Positions 8,787-19,242 of a DNA stretch of 64,000 bases are shown in pieces. Under the pieces are notes generated by a model that was not told the origin of the DNA, did no database searches, and saw nothing but the letters and a program-made list of their open reading frames with translations. The stretch's first letter is position 1. Each line of letters starts with the position of its first letter. Source of the stretch: Kitasatospora sp. MAA19 (GTDB taxonomy: Bacteria > Actinomycetota > Actinomycetes > Streptomycetales > Streptomycetaceae); assembly GCF_029894125.1 (NCBI RefSeq), contig NZ_JARXYZ010000004.1:124001-188000 (forward strand), written 5' to 3'. The position numbers and the translations under genes were made by a program.

Positions 8787-9110
8787 CTAGAGGATGATCC
8801 CGTGGGCCTCGGCGATGCCGCCGTCGACGGCCAGGATGCGGTGCAGCTTGGTGGCCACCAGCAGCCGCTGGAGCTGGGCCGGGACGGAGCGCAGCACCAG
8901 CCGGCGGCCGATCCGGCCGGCCCTGCGATGGGTGCCCATGATCACACCGAGGCCGGTGGCGTCCCAGAACTCCAGTCGGGCGAGGTCGAGCACGAGGTCG
9001 CCGAAGCCGCCGTCCACGGCCTGGTGCAGCCGGGCCCGGGCATCGGCGGCGGTGCGCACGTCGAGGCGGCCTTCGATGGCCAGCGCCCTGTGGTCGCCGG
9101 TGATGCGCAT
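8787..9110 (-). CDS. STAS-domain protein (anti-sigma antagonist-like)
   Basis: A 107-residue single STAS domain of the SpoIIAA/BldG type. These proteins normally bind anti-sigma factors and are switched off by phosphorylation of the Ser after the conserved Asp. Here the motif reads FWDATGLGV: Asp50 is present, but the phosphosite is Ala51, followed by Thr52. The ATG at 9110 follows AAGGAGGAG. There is no adjacent anti-sigma or kinase gene. Either it works without phosphorylation or Thr52 takes over that role. Confidence 0.88.
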   Translation of the reverse strand: MRITGDHRALAIEGRLDVRTAADARARLHQAVDGGFGDLVLDLARLEFWDATGLGVIMGTHRRAGRIGRRLVLRSVPAQLQRLLVATKLHRILAVDGGIAEAHGIIL

Positions 9111-9462
9111 GCTCTCCTCCTTCGCCTGGCCGGTCTGGTAGGGGTTGTTCCGGGGCGGGGTGTCCATCCGGGCGGGCCGTGGCCCCTCGCCCGGGCCCGG
9201 TCGGAATGCCGGGTTCCCCCTCATCTGACGGTGAACCAGTACCGCAGGTTGCTGGTTCCGGTCAGATCTGAAGCAACTTCACTCGTCCGAGGGAATATAC
9301 GCAGTAAGTCTCCACACCTACGCTCGATTACCGCCCAAATCACCCGTGTGCGGCATCCGGCGTGAGGAAACTCACCCGACCCGACCGGGCGGGCGTACGG
9401 TGCTCCGACCGCACGGCCCGCCCGGTCGCCCGGCGTCGTCGCTCACCTGCTCCGACGGGGGC
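9111..9462. other. 352-bp intergenic region with inverted repeat
   Basis: Upstream of the STAS gene and downstream of the dehydrogenase gene, both minus strand. It contains a 7-bp perfect inverted repeat, GAACCAG at 9233-9239 and CTGGTTC at 9252-9258, 12 bases apart. This lies about 125-150 bp ahead of the STAS start and is a candidate operator. No gene is seen. Confidence 0.5.
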
Positions 9463-10332
9463 TCACGCGCCCTGGTACGGGTAGAAGCCGCGTCCGCTCT
9501 TGCGGCCGAGGTCACCGGCGGTGACCATGCGCGCCATGATCTCCGGGGCGGCGAACTTCTCGTCCTGGGTCTCGTCGTAGATGTTGCGGGCGGCGTGCAG
9601 CAGGATGTCCACGCCGGTCAGGTCGGCGGTCTCCAGCGGGCCCATCGGGTGGCCGAAGCCGAGGCGGCAGGCGGTGTCGATGTCCTCGGCGGTGGCGACG
9701 CCCGACTCGTACAGCTTGGCGGCCTCGACGACCAGCGCGGTGATCAGGCGAGTGGTGACGAAGCCGGCCACGTCGCGGTTGACCACCACGACCTCCTTGC
9801 CGACGCCCTCGGCGAAGGCCCGGGCCACGGCCAGCGTCTCGTCGCTGGTCTTGTAGCCGCGGACCAGCTCGACCAGCTTCATCAGCGGCACCGGCGAGAA
9901 GAAGTGCACGCCGACGACCGACTCGGGGCGCCGGGTCGCGGCCGCGATCCGAGTGATCGGGATGGCGGAGGTGTTGGAGGCCAGCACCGCGCCGTCCTTG
10001 GCGAGCTTGTCGAGCTCCCGGAAGACGCCCTCCTTGACCTCCAGTTGCTCGAACACGGCCTCGACCACGATGTCGGCCTCGGCGACGGCGCCCAGGTCGG
10101 TGGTGGTGGTGATCCGGCCCAGCGCGGCCTCGGCGTCCTCGGCGCTCAGCCGGCCCTTGGCGACGAACTTGTCGTAGGAGGCGCGGATGCCCGCGAGCCC
10201 GCGCTGCAGGGCCTCCTCGGTGACGTCCCGCAGCACCACCGGGTGGCCCGCCTGCGCGGACACCTGGGCGATGCCGGCGCCCATCAGGCCGGCACCGATC
10301 ACGGCGATCTGCTTGCTGGACGCATTGCTCAT
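9463..10332 (-). CDS. 3-hydroxybutyryl-CoA dehydrogenase
   Basis: A 289-residue NAD(P)-dependent 3-hydroxyacyl-CoA dehydrogenase, reducing acetoacetyl-CoA or oxidising 3-hydroxybutyryl-CoA. The N-terminal Rossmann motif is VIGAGLMGAGIA (11-22). Catalytic His143 lies in VGVHFFSP, with Asn120 in the ASNTSA loop. The C-terminal helical domain carries GFVTTRLI. The length matches the short FadB2/Hbd form without a hydratase domain. It likely serves butyrate and ethylmalonyl-CoA metabolism, which supplies polyketide precursors in streptomycetes; that role is inferred. Confidence 0.95.
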   Translation of the reverse strand: MSNASSKQIAVIGAGLMGAGIAQVSAQAGHPVVLRDVTEEALQRGLAGIRASYDKFVAKGRLSAEDAEAALGRITTTTDLGAVAEADIVVEAVFEQLEVKEGVFRELDKLAKDGAVLASNTSAIPITRIAAATRRPESVVGVHFFSPVPLMKLVELVRGYKTSDETLAVARAFAEGVGKEVVVVNRDVAGFVTTRLITALVVEAAKLYESGVATAEDIDTACRLGFGHPMGPLETADLTGVDILLHAARNIYDETQDEKFAAPEIMARMVTAGDLGRKSGRGFYPYQGA

Positions 10333-10530
10333 GGCTGGGTCTCCCGATGCCGTCGCCGCCCTGGGGCGGGCCCTGAAGGCGGCTCAGGGCAGGGGTCACC
10401 GCCATCGAGCCGCGTCGCTCGTTGCCGGGACTCTAATGCCCAATCCGCCCGCGCAGTAGCAATCGGGAGTGTGATCTGCAACCGACCTGGTCAGCCGACC
10501 CAGACCGGCCCCGGTCGGCTGATCGGACGG

Positions 10531-11181
10531 TCAGATGGTCAGCCCCAGGTCCTGCGCCAGGATCGCCGCCTGCACCCGGCTGCGCAGCCGCAGCTTCGCC
10601 AGGATCCGGCTGACGTGCGTCTTGGTGGTCGCCTCCGCCATCTCCAGCCGGGCCGCGATCTCACCGTTCGACAGGCCCGCCCCGAGGCAGGCCAGCACCT
10701 CCCGCTCGCGCGGGGTCAGCTCGGCCACCGTCGCCCGGGCCTCGGGGCCGACCGACCGCTCCGGGCGGGCGAAGGTGCCGATCAGCCGCCTGGTCACCGA
10801 GGGCGCCAGCATGCCGTCCCCGCGCGCCACCGTCCGGATGCCCTCGACCAGGGTGTCCGCCTCCAGGTCCTTGAGCAGGAACCCGGCCGCGCCGGCCCGC
10901 AGCGCGCCGTAGACGTACTCGTCCAGGTCGAAGGTGGTCAGCACGAGCACCTGGGCGGCCCCGGCGGCGACCACCTGCCGGGTCGCCGACACGCCGTCCA
11001 GCCGGGGCATCTGCACGTCCATCAGCACCACGTCCGGCCGCAGCTCCAGCGCCAGCCGGACGGCCTCCTCGCCGTCGGCGGCCTGCCCGACCACCTCGAC
11101 GTCCGGCTCGGCCCGCAGGATCATCACCAGCGCCGCCCGTACCGCCGCCTGATCCTCGGCCACCAGCACCCGGATCGTCAT
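10531..11181 (-). CDS. LuxR-family (NarL-type) response regulator
   Basis: A 216-residue DNA-binding response regulator. The receiver domain has the acidic pair Glu9/Asp10, phospho-acceptor Asp55 in VVLMDVQMP, and the conserved Lys in LLKDLEAD. The C-terminal GerE-type HTH reads LTPREREVLACLG and continues through EATTKTHVSRIL. The start is the ATG at 11181, overlapping the kinase stop by four bases (ATGA), so the pair is translationally coupled. It presumably controls its own operon or the nearby membrane protein gene, but the target is unknown. Confidence 0.95.
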   Translation of the reverse strand: MTIRVLVAEDQAAVRAALVMILRAEPDVEVVGQAADGEEAVRLALELRPDVVLMDVQMPRLDGVSATRQVVAAGAAQVLVLTTFDLDEYVYGALRAGAAGFLLKDLEADTLVEGIRTVARGDGMLAPSVTRRLIGTFARPERSVGPEARATVAELTPREREVLACLGAGLSNGEIAARLEMAEATTKTHVSRILAKLRLRSRVQAAILAQDLGLTI

Positions 11182-12380
11182 GCCCGTCCCTCGCTCTCCC
11201 GCCCGCGCGGCAGCACCGCGCGCACGCTCCAGTGTCCGTCCCGCGGGCCCGCCTCGAAGCTGCCGCCGAGCAGCCCGGCCCGCTCCGCCATGCCCACCAG
11301 CCCGGCCCGGGCGCCGGGCAGTCCACGGCCGGCCTCGCCGCGGTACGGGCTGTCGACGGCGATCCGCAGCTCCTCGGGCCCGAACTCCAGCCGCAGCCGG
11401 ACGAGTCCGGGCCCGGCGTGCTTGAGCGCGTTGGTCAGCGACTCCTGGACGATCCGGTACGCGGCCAGGCCGACCGGCACCGGGACGTCCCCGCGCTCGC
11501 CGTGCTCGGCCAGGTCGAAGTCCAGCCCGATGTCCTGACCGGCCGCCCTGGCCTTGGCCAGCAGGGCGTCCACCGCGGCGAGGTCGGGCGCCGCGTACGA
11601 CTCGTCGGCCTCTCCCCCGCCGCTGTCGCGCAGCAGTCCGATCATGCGACGCATTTCGGCCAAACCCTGGACGCTGTTCTCCCGGATCACCGCCAGCACC
11701 TCCACCAGCGGGTCGTCCTCGGCCAGCCGACGGCGCCGGGCGACGGACTGCGCACCGGTCGCGTGGATCGCGATCGCCGACAGGTGGTTGGCCACCACGT
11801 CGTGCAACTCCCGCGCCATCCTGGCCCGTTCGGCGCCGACGGCCTCGCGCCGGTCCATCTCCGAGAGCAGCGCGGTCTGTTCGGCCCGCAGCCGCTCGGC
11901 CTCCGCCTCCTGCCGGTGCTTGCGCACCACGTCGCCGGTCCACACCGGGGCCAGGAAGATCATCGAACCGACCACCGCCACCAGCAGCGCGCCCGCCGTG
12001 CCGCCGTAGATCGCCGCGAGCGTCGAGAGCACCAGCACGGTGGACCCGCCGGTCAGGTGCAGCACCCGCGACATCCGGCGGCTGCCGTAGATCACCGCCG
12101 CGTACAGCAGGTCGGTGTACATGATCAGCGTCGCCAGCAGGCTGCCGGCGAACAGGCTCGCCGCGAAGGCCAGCCCGCCGACCGACACCGCCAGCACCGG
12201 TCTGGTCCGCCGGACCAGCTCCAGCGCCGACATCACCAGCATCGGCGGCAGCACCGCCCACAGCGGCACCTGGCCGGCGCGGTCGTACACCTTGAAGACG
12301 ATCAGCACCACGCCGCCGAGCAGACCGCAGAGGGCGATCAGCCGGTCCTGCCGGCGCGGGGTGAGGGACGGGAGGGGCAC
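11178..12380 (-). CDS. two-component sensor histidine kinase
   Basis: A 400-residue sensor kinase of the HisKA_3 (NarX/DesK) group. The N-terminal half has four to six hydrophobic spans and almost no extracellular loop, suggesting it senses the membrane itself. A short coiled coil (about 155-182) leads to the dimerisation helix ARELHDVVANHLS with phosphorylated His193. The C-terminal ATPase carries the N-box NALKHAG. The usual DxGxG box is degenerate (AVDSPYRGEAG). The GTG at 12380 is chosen because the codons upstream overlap the promoter of the divergent gene. The partner regulator overlaps by four bases. Confidence 0.9.
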   Translation of the reverse strand: MPLPSLTPRRQDRLIALCGLLGGVVLIVFKVYDRAGQVPLWAVLPPMLVMSALELVRRTRPVLAVSVGGLAFAASLFAGSLLATLIMYTDLLYAAVIYGSRRMSRVLHLTGGSTVLVLSTLAAIYGGTAGALLVAVVGSMIFLAPVWTGDVVRKHRQEAEAERLRAEQTALLSEMDRREAVGAERARMARELHDVVANHLSAIAIHATGAQSVARRRRLAEDDPLVEVLAVIRENSVQGLAEMRRMIGLLRDSGGGEADESYAAPDLAAVDALLAKARAAGQDIGLDFDLAEHGERGDVPVPVGLAAYRIVQESLTNALKHAGPGLVRLRLEFGPEELRIAVDSPYRGEAGRGLPGARAGLVGMAERAGLLGGSFEAGPRDGHWSVRAVLPRGRESEGRA

Positions 12381-12537
12381 ACCCCCATCCCACCATCCCC
12401 GGCGGACCGCCCGGCTCCGGTGTGCGGAGGAGCCCGCTACATCGAAAGATGCAGACCGGGACGGCACCGGACGACGACGACACCGGCGGGCGCCCGCGCG
12501 AGGCTGGTGACACCGCCGACCCGTCCGGGAGCACATC

Positions 12538-13140
12538 GTGATCGTCACCCTCATCGTCGCGGCCGAGATCTCCTTCTGGATCCTGCTCGGCCTCGGCCTC
12601 GCCGCCCGCTACCTGCTGCGCCGGCGCCGCACCAGCACCGCGCTGCTGATCGGCCTGCCGGTCGTGGACCTCACCCTGTACGTGCTCACCGTGCTCGACC
12701 TGCGCGGCGGCGCCACCGCGAGCTGGACGCACGCCCTCGCGGCGAGCTACGCCGGCTTCTCGATCGGGTACGGCCCCTCGCTGGTCCGCTGGGCCGACCG
12801 GCACTTCGCGTACCGCTTCGCCGGCGGCCCCAAGCCCCTGCCCTCGCCCAAGTACGGCCCCGAGCACACCCGGCACGAGTGGCAGATCTGCCGCCGCACG
12901 GTGGCCTCGGCGGCGATCACGCTGAGCCTGATCACCCTGTTGGTGCCGCTGTCCGCGGGCGCCGCGCACTACGGCACCTTCCTCCAGTGGTACCTCAAGC
13001 TGGGCATCGCCGCGGTGGTCAACGTGATCGTCGCCGGCTGCTACTCGATCTGGCCCAAGCAGCCGCCGGCCGACGCGCACGCGGAGGGCGACCGAACCGT
13101 CGAGCGGCCCACCGCCGACGCCGCACAGAAGCGGCTCTAG
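12538..13140 (+). CDS. integral membrane protein
   Basis: A 200-residue protein with about five hydrophobic segments: residues 2-24, 35-53, a weaker one near 64-77, 120-140 and 149-168. The C-terminus is polar (from about 172). It contains PSPKYGPEHTRHEWQICRR in the central loop. The start is a GTG. It is divergent from the histidine kinase with 157 bp between the two starts, so it may be a target or partner of that system. The family is common in streptomycetes, with no known function. Confidence 0.75.
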   Translation: MIVTLIVAAEISFWILLGLGLAARYLLRRRRTSTALLIGLPVVDLTLYVLTVLDLRGGATASWTHALAASYAGFSIGYGPSLVRWADRHFAYRFAGGPKPLPSPKYGPEHTRHEWQICRRTVASAAITLSLITLLVPLSAGAAHYGTFLQWYLKLGIAAVVNVIVAGCYSIWPKQPPADAHAEGDRTVERPTADAAQKRL

Positions 13141-13165
13141 CGGTTCCAGCCGCTCCAGCGGCCCC

Positions 13166-13200
13166 AGGGCCTGTCCGGCCGATCCTGCCGGGCAGGCCCT
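13166..13200. terminator. hairpin between convergent genes
   Basis: AGGGCCTGTCCGGC pairs with GCCGGGCAGGCCCT (one G-U) around a seven-base loop. It separates the membrane protein gene from the convergent adenosyltransferase gene and overlaps the latter's stop codon. Confidence 0.7.
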
Positions 13201-13771
13201 AGCGGTTCTCGCCGGGCACCCAGAGCACGTCGCCGCGCTCCTTGTTGGCCGCCCGGGCCAGGATGAACAGCAGGTCGGAGAGCCGGTTGAGGTACTTCGC
13301 GGTCAGCGGGTTGACGGTGTCCCCGTGCTCCGCGATCGCCGCCCAGGTGGCCCGCTCGGCCCGCCGCACCACCGTGCAGGCCAGGTGCAGGTAGGCCGCA
13401 CCGGGCATGCCGCCGGGCAGGATGAAGCTGCGCAGCTTCTCGACCTGCGCCAGGTAGTGGTCGCAGTCCCCCTCCAGCCGGTCGACGTACGACTGCAGCA
13501 CCCGCAACGGCGGGTACTTCGGGTCCTCCACCACCGGCGTGGACAGGTCCGCGCCGACGTCGAACAGGTCGTTCTGGATCCGGACGAGCACGGTGACGAC
13601 GTCCTCGGGCAGCGATCCGGCGGCGATGGCCACCCCGATCGCCGCGTTCGCCTCGTTGGTGTCGGCGTACGCCACCAGCCGGGGGTCGGTCTTGGTGGTC
13701 CGGCTCATGTCGCCGAGCGCGGTGGTGCCGTCGTCGCCGGTACGGGTGTAGATGCGCGTCAGATTGACCAT
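13199..13771 (-). CDS. cob(I)alamin adenosyltransferase (PduO type)
   Basis: A 190-residue ATP:cob(I)alamin adenosyltransferase of the PduO/MMAB family, which makes adenosylcobalamin. Visible landmarks are the N-terminal ATP-binding TRTGDDGTTALGD, the central VVRRAERATW and NRLSDLLFILAR near the C-terminus. The ATG at 13771 is the family start (MVNLTRIYTRTG); the upstream frame is spurious. The product supports B12-dependent methylmalonyl-CoA and ethylmalonyl-CoA mutases. Confidence 0.96.
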   Translation of the reverse strand: MVNLTRIYTRTGDDGTTALGDMSRTTKTDPRLVAYADTNEANAAIGVAIAAGSLPEDVVTVLVRIQNDLFDVGADLSTPVVEDPKYPPLRVLQSYVDRLEGDCDHYLAQVEKLRSFILPGGMPGAAYLHLACTVVRRAERATWAAIAEHGDTVNPLTAKYLNRLSDLLFILARAANKERGDVLWVPGENR

Positions 13772-13831
13772 GCGGCCAGCGTAGCCGGGCAGGTTAGGCG
13801 GCGTTAACCCTCTGCCCGGACGGCGGATCTG

Positions 13832-13912
13832 GTCGCTACGCGACGTTGCCCCTCCCCCAGCCTCCGGCCGGGGGTGCCCCCATCCCGAGGGTCTCGTCGC
13901 TACGCGACGTTG
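13832..13912. repeat. 17-bp direct repeat flanking a palindromic intergenic element
   Basis: GTCGCTACGCGACGTTG occurs at 13832-13848 and again at 13896-13912, the second copy lying across the stop codon of the DUF2550 gene. Each copy contains the small hairpin GTCGC-TAC-GCGAC. Between them (about 13850-13890) sits a C-run/G-run element (CCCCCAGCCTCCGGCCGGGGG then GGGGGTGCCCCC) of a type that recurs in streptomycete intergenic regions. Confidence 0.8.
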
Positions 13913-14400
13913 ACCCGCTGCCCGGGCGGGGCCGCCTCCAGCCAGGCGAGGAAGCCGGTGAGCGCGTCCTCGCTCATCGCCAGCTCCAGCGGCTCCCCGT
14001 TGTGCAGGCAGCGCAGCACCACCGAGCCGGAGAGCAGTGCCAGCTCCTCCTGGCCCTCCGGGTAGCGCCGGCCGAGCACCTCGATCTCCCGGCGGGGCAG
14101 CACCCGGCGCGGGCGGGGGGCGTACGAGAAGACCCGGAACCACTCGATCGAGTCGCCGCTGTAGCGGCCGATACCAAAAACCCACCCCTTGCCGTCGGTC
14201 TGGGGGACCGGGGCCGAGGTGGGTTTGCCGTTCTCGTCGAGGTCGGGCTGCGTCGAGGCGTCGGCGGGCATTTTGAGCCGGTAGCTGCAGTCGAACGTGC
14301 CGCCGACCCGCTGGATCAAGCGGCGTCGTACCGCGAACGCCACCAGGCCGATCACACCCAGCGCCACGACCGCCGCACACACCACAAGCGCGAGGACCAT
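13900..14400 (-). CDS. DUF2550 membrane-anchored protein
   Basis: A 166-residue protein of the DUF2550 family, found next to the ATP synthase genes in many actinobacteria. One N-terminal transmembrane helix (about 1-24) ends in RRRLIQR and is followed by a cytoplasmic, beta-rich domain with GGTFDCSYRL, GIGRYSGDSIEWFRVFS and RREIEVLGRR. The fold resembles PH-like membrane-associated modules; this is inferred. The ATG at 14400 has the better spacing from GAGGAGG; a GTG two codons upstream is possible. Function unknown. Confidence 0.85.
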   Translation of the reverse strand: MVLALVVCAAVVALGVIGLVAFAVRRRLIQRVGGTFDCSYRLKMPADASTQPDLDENGKPTSAPVPQTDGKGWVFGIGRYSGDSIEWFRVFSYAPRPRRVLPRREIEVLGRRYPEGQEELALLSGSVVLRCLHNGEPLELAMSEDALTGFLAWLEAAPPGQRVNVA

Positions 14401-14480
14401 GCTCACCTACCTCCTCGCTACCCGCGTTCCCCGTATCGGTCGTATCAAGCGACCGCGTTGACCTACCAACTACGACGACA

Positions 14481-14512
14481 GTCCCGGGGTCACGCTCACG
14501 CGTCCCCGGGAC
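14481..14512 (-). terminator. terminator after atpC
   Basis: GTCCCGGGG at 14481-14489 pairs perfectly with CCCCGGGAC at 14504-14512 around a 14-base loop, directly downstream of atpC and before the DUF2550 gene. It marks the end of the atp operon. Confidence 0.75.
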
Positions 14513-14548
14513 CGTCGGTCGACCCCGCTAAACCAGGGTCCGGCGTAC

Positions 14549-14932
14549 TCAGACGTGGGCCTTGAGGCCGCGCGCCGCGAACAGGCGCACCTCGGCACGC
14601 CGCTCGGCGTGCTCGTCCAGGTCCGACTTCGCCTTCTCCAGCGCGCGCTCGGCACGGGCGACGTCGATCTCGTCCGCCAGCTCGGCGATCTCCGCGAGCA
14701 GAGACAGCTTGTTGTCGGCGAAGGAGATGAAGCCGCCGTGCACCGCGGCGATCACGGTGCCGCCGTCCACCGTGCGGATGGTGACCGGGCCGGTCTCCAG
14801 CACGCTCAGCACCGGGGTGTGACCCGGCATGATGCCGGTGTCGCCGGAGGCCGTACGGGCGACGACGATGGTGGCCGCACCGGACCACACCTTGCGGTCG
14901 GCTGCGACCAGCTCGACGTGCAGCTCAGCCAA
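14549..14932 (-). CDS. atpC: ATP synthase F1 epsilon subunit
   Basis: A 127-residue epsilon subunit of the F1 rotor stalk. The N-terminal beta-sandwich is clear (ASGDTGIMPGHTPVLSVLETG, then HGGFISFADN). A C-terminal helical hairpin (about 88-122, rich in Ala, Glu and Arg) probably serves as the inhibitory arm. The start is a TTG at 14932 preceded by AGGAG. It is separated from atpD by 184 bp containing a strong hairpin, so its dosage may be set separately from the rest of the complex. Confidence 0.96.
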   Translation of the reverse strand: MAELHVELVAADRKVWSGAATIVVARTASGDTGIMPGHTPVLSVLETGPVTIRTVDGGTVIAAVHGGFISFADNKLSLLAEIAELADEIDVARAERALEKAKSDLDEHAERRAEVRLFAARGLKAHV

Positions 14933-15052
14933 CGTGGGCTCCTAGGCTCATGCAACCCCCGATTACTCGGGAGTTTCGGTAAGAATAACGGCCGCGCGCC
15001 TCCGGCATGAAACCGGCGGCACGGATTTGACCGGAATCACAGCCGATGCGAC

Positions 15053-15090
15053 GTGAGGGGTGGTCCCCAGGCTCGGGGGCCACCCCTCAC
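15053..15090 (-). terminator. strong hairpin between atpD and atpC
   Basis: GTGAGGGGTGG (15053-15063) pairs perfectly with CCACCCCTCAC (15080-15090), with an inner CCCC/GGGG extension. It has the form of an intrinsic terminator, yet lies inside the atp operon, 25 bases after the atpD stop. It may cause partial termination or act as an mRNA stabiliser. Confidence 0.7.
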
Positions 15091-15116
15091 GGTCACTCAG
15101 CTGCTACCGGCCGCGA

Positions 15117-17479
<2,363 letters not shown>

Positions 17480-17511
17480 GGGTCGTTACGTCCTTTCCCT
17501 CGCTACCGGAC

Positions 17512-19086
17512 TCAGGCCTGCTCGCCGAGGAGCTTGCCGTCGGCGGTGGTGAAGCCCTGCTTGAACGAGTCGATCGCGGCGGTCAGCGCGTCGACGGTGC
17601 CGTCGGCGAGCAGACCGGTCTCGACGATGCCGGCCAGCAGGTCCTTGTGCTGCAGGCGCACGTGGTCCAGGAACTCGCGCTCGAAGCGGCGGATGTCCGC
17701 CACCGGAACGTCGTCCAGCTTGCCGGTGGTGCCGGCCCAGATGGAGACGACCTGCTCCTCGACCGGGAACGGCTGGTACTGACCCTGCTTCAGCAGCTCG
17801 ACCATCCGCGAACCGCGCTCCAGCTGCGCCTTGGAGGCCGCGTCCAGGTCGGAACCGAAGGCGGCGAAGGCCTCCAGCTCACGGTACTGGGCGAGGTCCA
17901 GACGCAGGCGGCCGGCGACCGAGCGCATGGCCTTGATCTGGGCGGAGCCACCGACGCGGGAGACCGAGATACCGACGTTCACGGCCGGGCGGATGCCGGC
18001 GTTGAACAGGTCGGACTCCAGGAAGCACTGGCCGTCGGTGATGGAGATGACGTTGGTCGGGATGTACGCCGAGACGTCGTTGGCCTTGGTCTCGATGATC
18101 GGCAGACCGGTCATCGAGCCGCCGCCCAGGGCGTCGTTCAGCTTGGCGCAGCGCTCCAGCAGGCGGGAGTGCAGGTAGAAGACGTCACCCGGGTAGGCCT
18201 CGCGGCCCGGCGGGCGGCGCAGCAGCAGGGAGACGGAGCGGTAGGCCTCGGCCTGCTTCGACAGGTCGTCGAAGATGATCAGGACGTGCTTGCCGTCGTA
18301 CATCCACTCCTGGCCGATGGCCGAACCGGTGTACGGGGCGAGGTACTTGAAGCCGGCCGGGTCGGAGGCGGGAGCAGCCACGATGGTGGTGTACTCCAGC
18401 GCGCCGGCCTCCTCCAGGGCGCCGCGGACGGACGCGATGGTGGAGCCCTTCTGGCCCACGGCGACGTAGATGCAGCGGACCTGCTTCTTCGGGTCGCCCG
18501 AGCGCCAGTTGTCGCGCTGGTTGATGATCGTGTCGACGGCCACCGCGGTCTTGCCGGTCTGGCGGTCACCGATGATCAGCTGGCGCTGGCCGCGGCCGAT
18601 CGGGGTCATCGCGTCGATGGCCTTGATGCCGGTCTGCAGCGGCTCCTTGACCGACTTGCGGGCCATGACGCCCGGGGCCTGCAGCTCCAGGGCGCGACGA
18701 CCGGTGGAGGCGATGTCGCCCAGACCGTCGATCGGGTTGCCCAGCGGGTCCACGACGCGGCCGAGGTAGCCGTCGCCGACCGGAACCGAGAGGACCTCGC
18801 CGGTGCGGCGCACGGTCTGGCCCTCTTCGATGCCACCGAACTCACCGAGGATGACGACACCGATCTCGCGGGTGTCGAGGTTCAGCGCGAGGCCGAGCGT
18901 GCCGTCCTCGAACTTCAGCAGCTCGTTCGCCATGACCGAGGGCAGGCCCTCGACATGCGCGATGCCGTCCGCCGCGTCAGTGACCGTGCCGACCTCTTCC
19001 ACAGAAGCGGCGTCCGGCTGGTACGACTGGACAAAGTCGGCCAGCGCGTCCCGGATCTCCTCCGGACGGATCGTAAGCTCCGCCAT
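17512..19086 (-). CDS. atpA: ATP synthase F1 alpha subunit
   Basis: A 524-residue non-catalytic alpha subunit. The nucleotide-binding loop is GDRQTGKT (173-180). [15 protein letters not shown] and [22 protein letters not shown] are standard landmarks. The ATG at 19086 follows AGGAGAGCAGGGAAGCCTG upstream. About 155 bases separate it from atpH, with no strong hairpin seen. Confidence 0.98.
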   Translation of the reverse strand: MAELTIRPEEIRDALADFVQSYQPDAASVEEVGTVTDAADGIAHVEGLPSVMANELLKFEDGTLGLALNLDTREIGVVILGEFGGIEEGQTVRRTGEVLSVPVGDGYLGRVVDPLGNPIDGLGDIASTGRRALELQAPGVMARKSVKEPLQTGIKAIDAMTPIGRGQRQLIIGDRQTGKTAVAVDTIINQRDNWRSGDPKKQVRCIYVAVGQKGSTIASVRGALEEAGALEYTTIVAAPASDPAGFKYLAPYTGSAIGQEWMYDGKHVLIIFDDLSKQAEAYRSVSLLLRRPPGREAYPGDVFYLHSRLLERCAKLNDALGGGSMTGLPIIETKANDVSAYIPTNVISITDGQCFLESDLFNAGIRPAVNVGISVSRVGGSAQIKAMRSVAGRLRLDLAQYRELEAFAAFGSDLDAASKAQLERGSRMVELLKQGQYQPFPVEEQVVSIWAGTTGKLDDVPVADIRRFEREFLDHVRLQHKDLLAGIVETGLLADGTVDALTAAIDSFKQGFTTADGKLLGEQA

Positions 19087-19242
19087 CAGGCTTCCCTGCT
19101 CTCCTAGTTTGCGATCCTCGGCCCGCCATTGAGGGCCGCAAGTATTCGACTCTCGGCCGGGTCTGCCGAACCGGCCGTCCGATGTGCCGACTCCATGGGG
19201 AGCCGGTTTCCCGACCGAGGGTCGGATGTGCTGCTTCGGTGC

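Noticed and set aside
11182-13080. Minus-strand extension of the response regulator frame
   Set aside because: Shadow of the histidine kinase and of the divergent membrane protein gene. The regulator starts at the coupled ATG at 11181.
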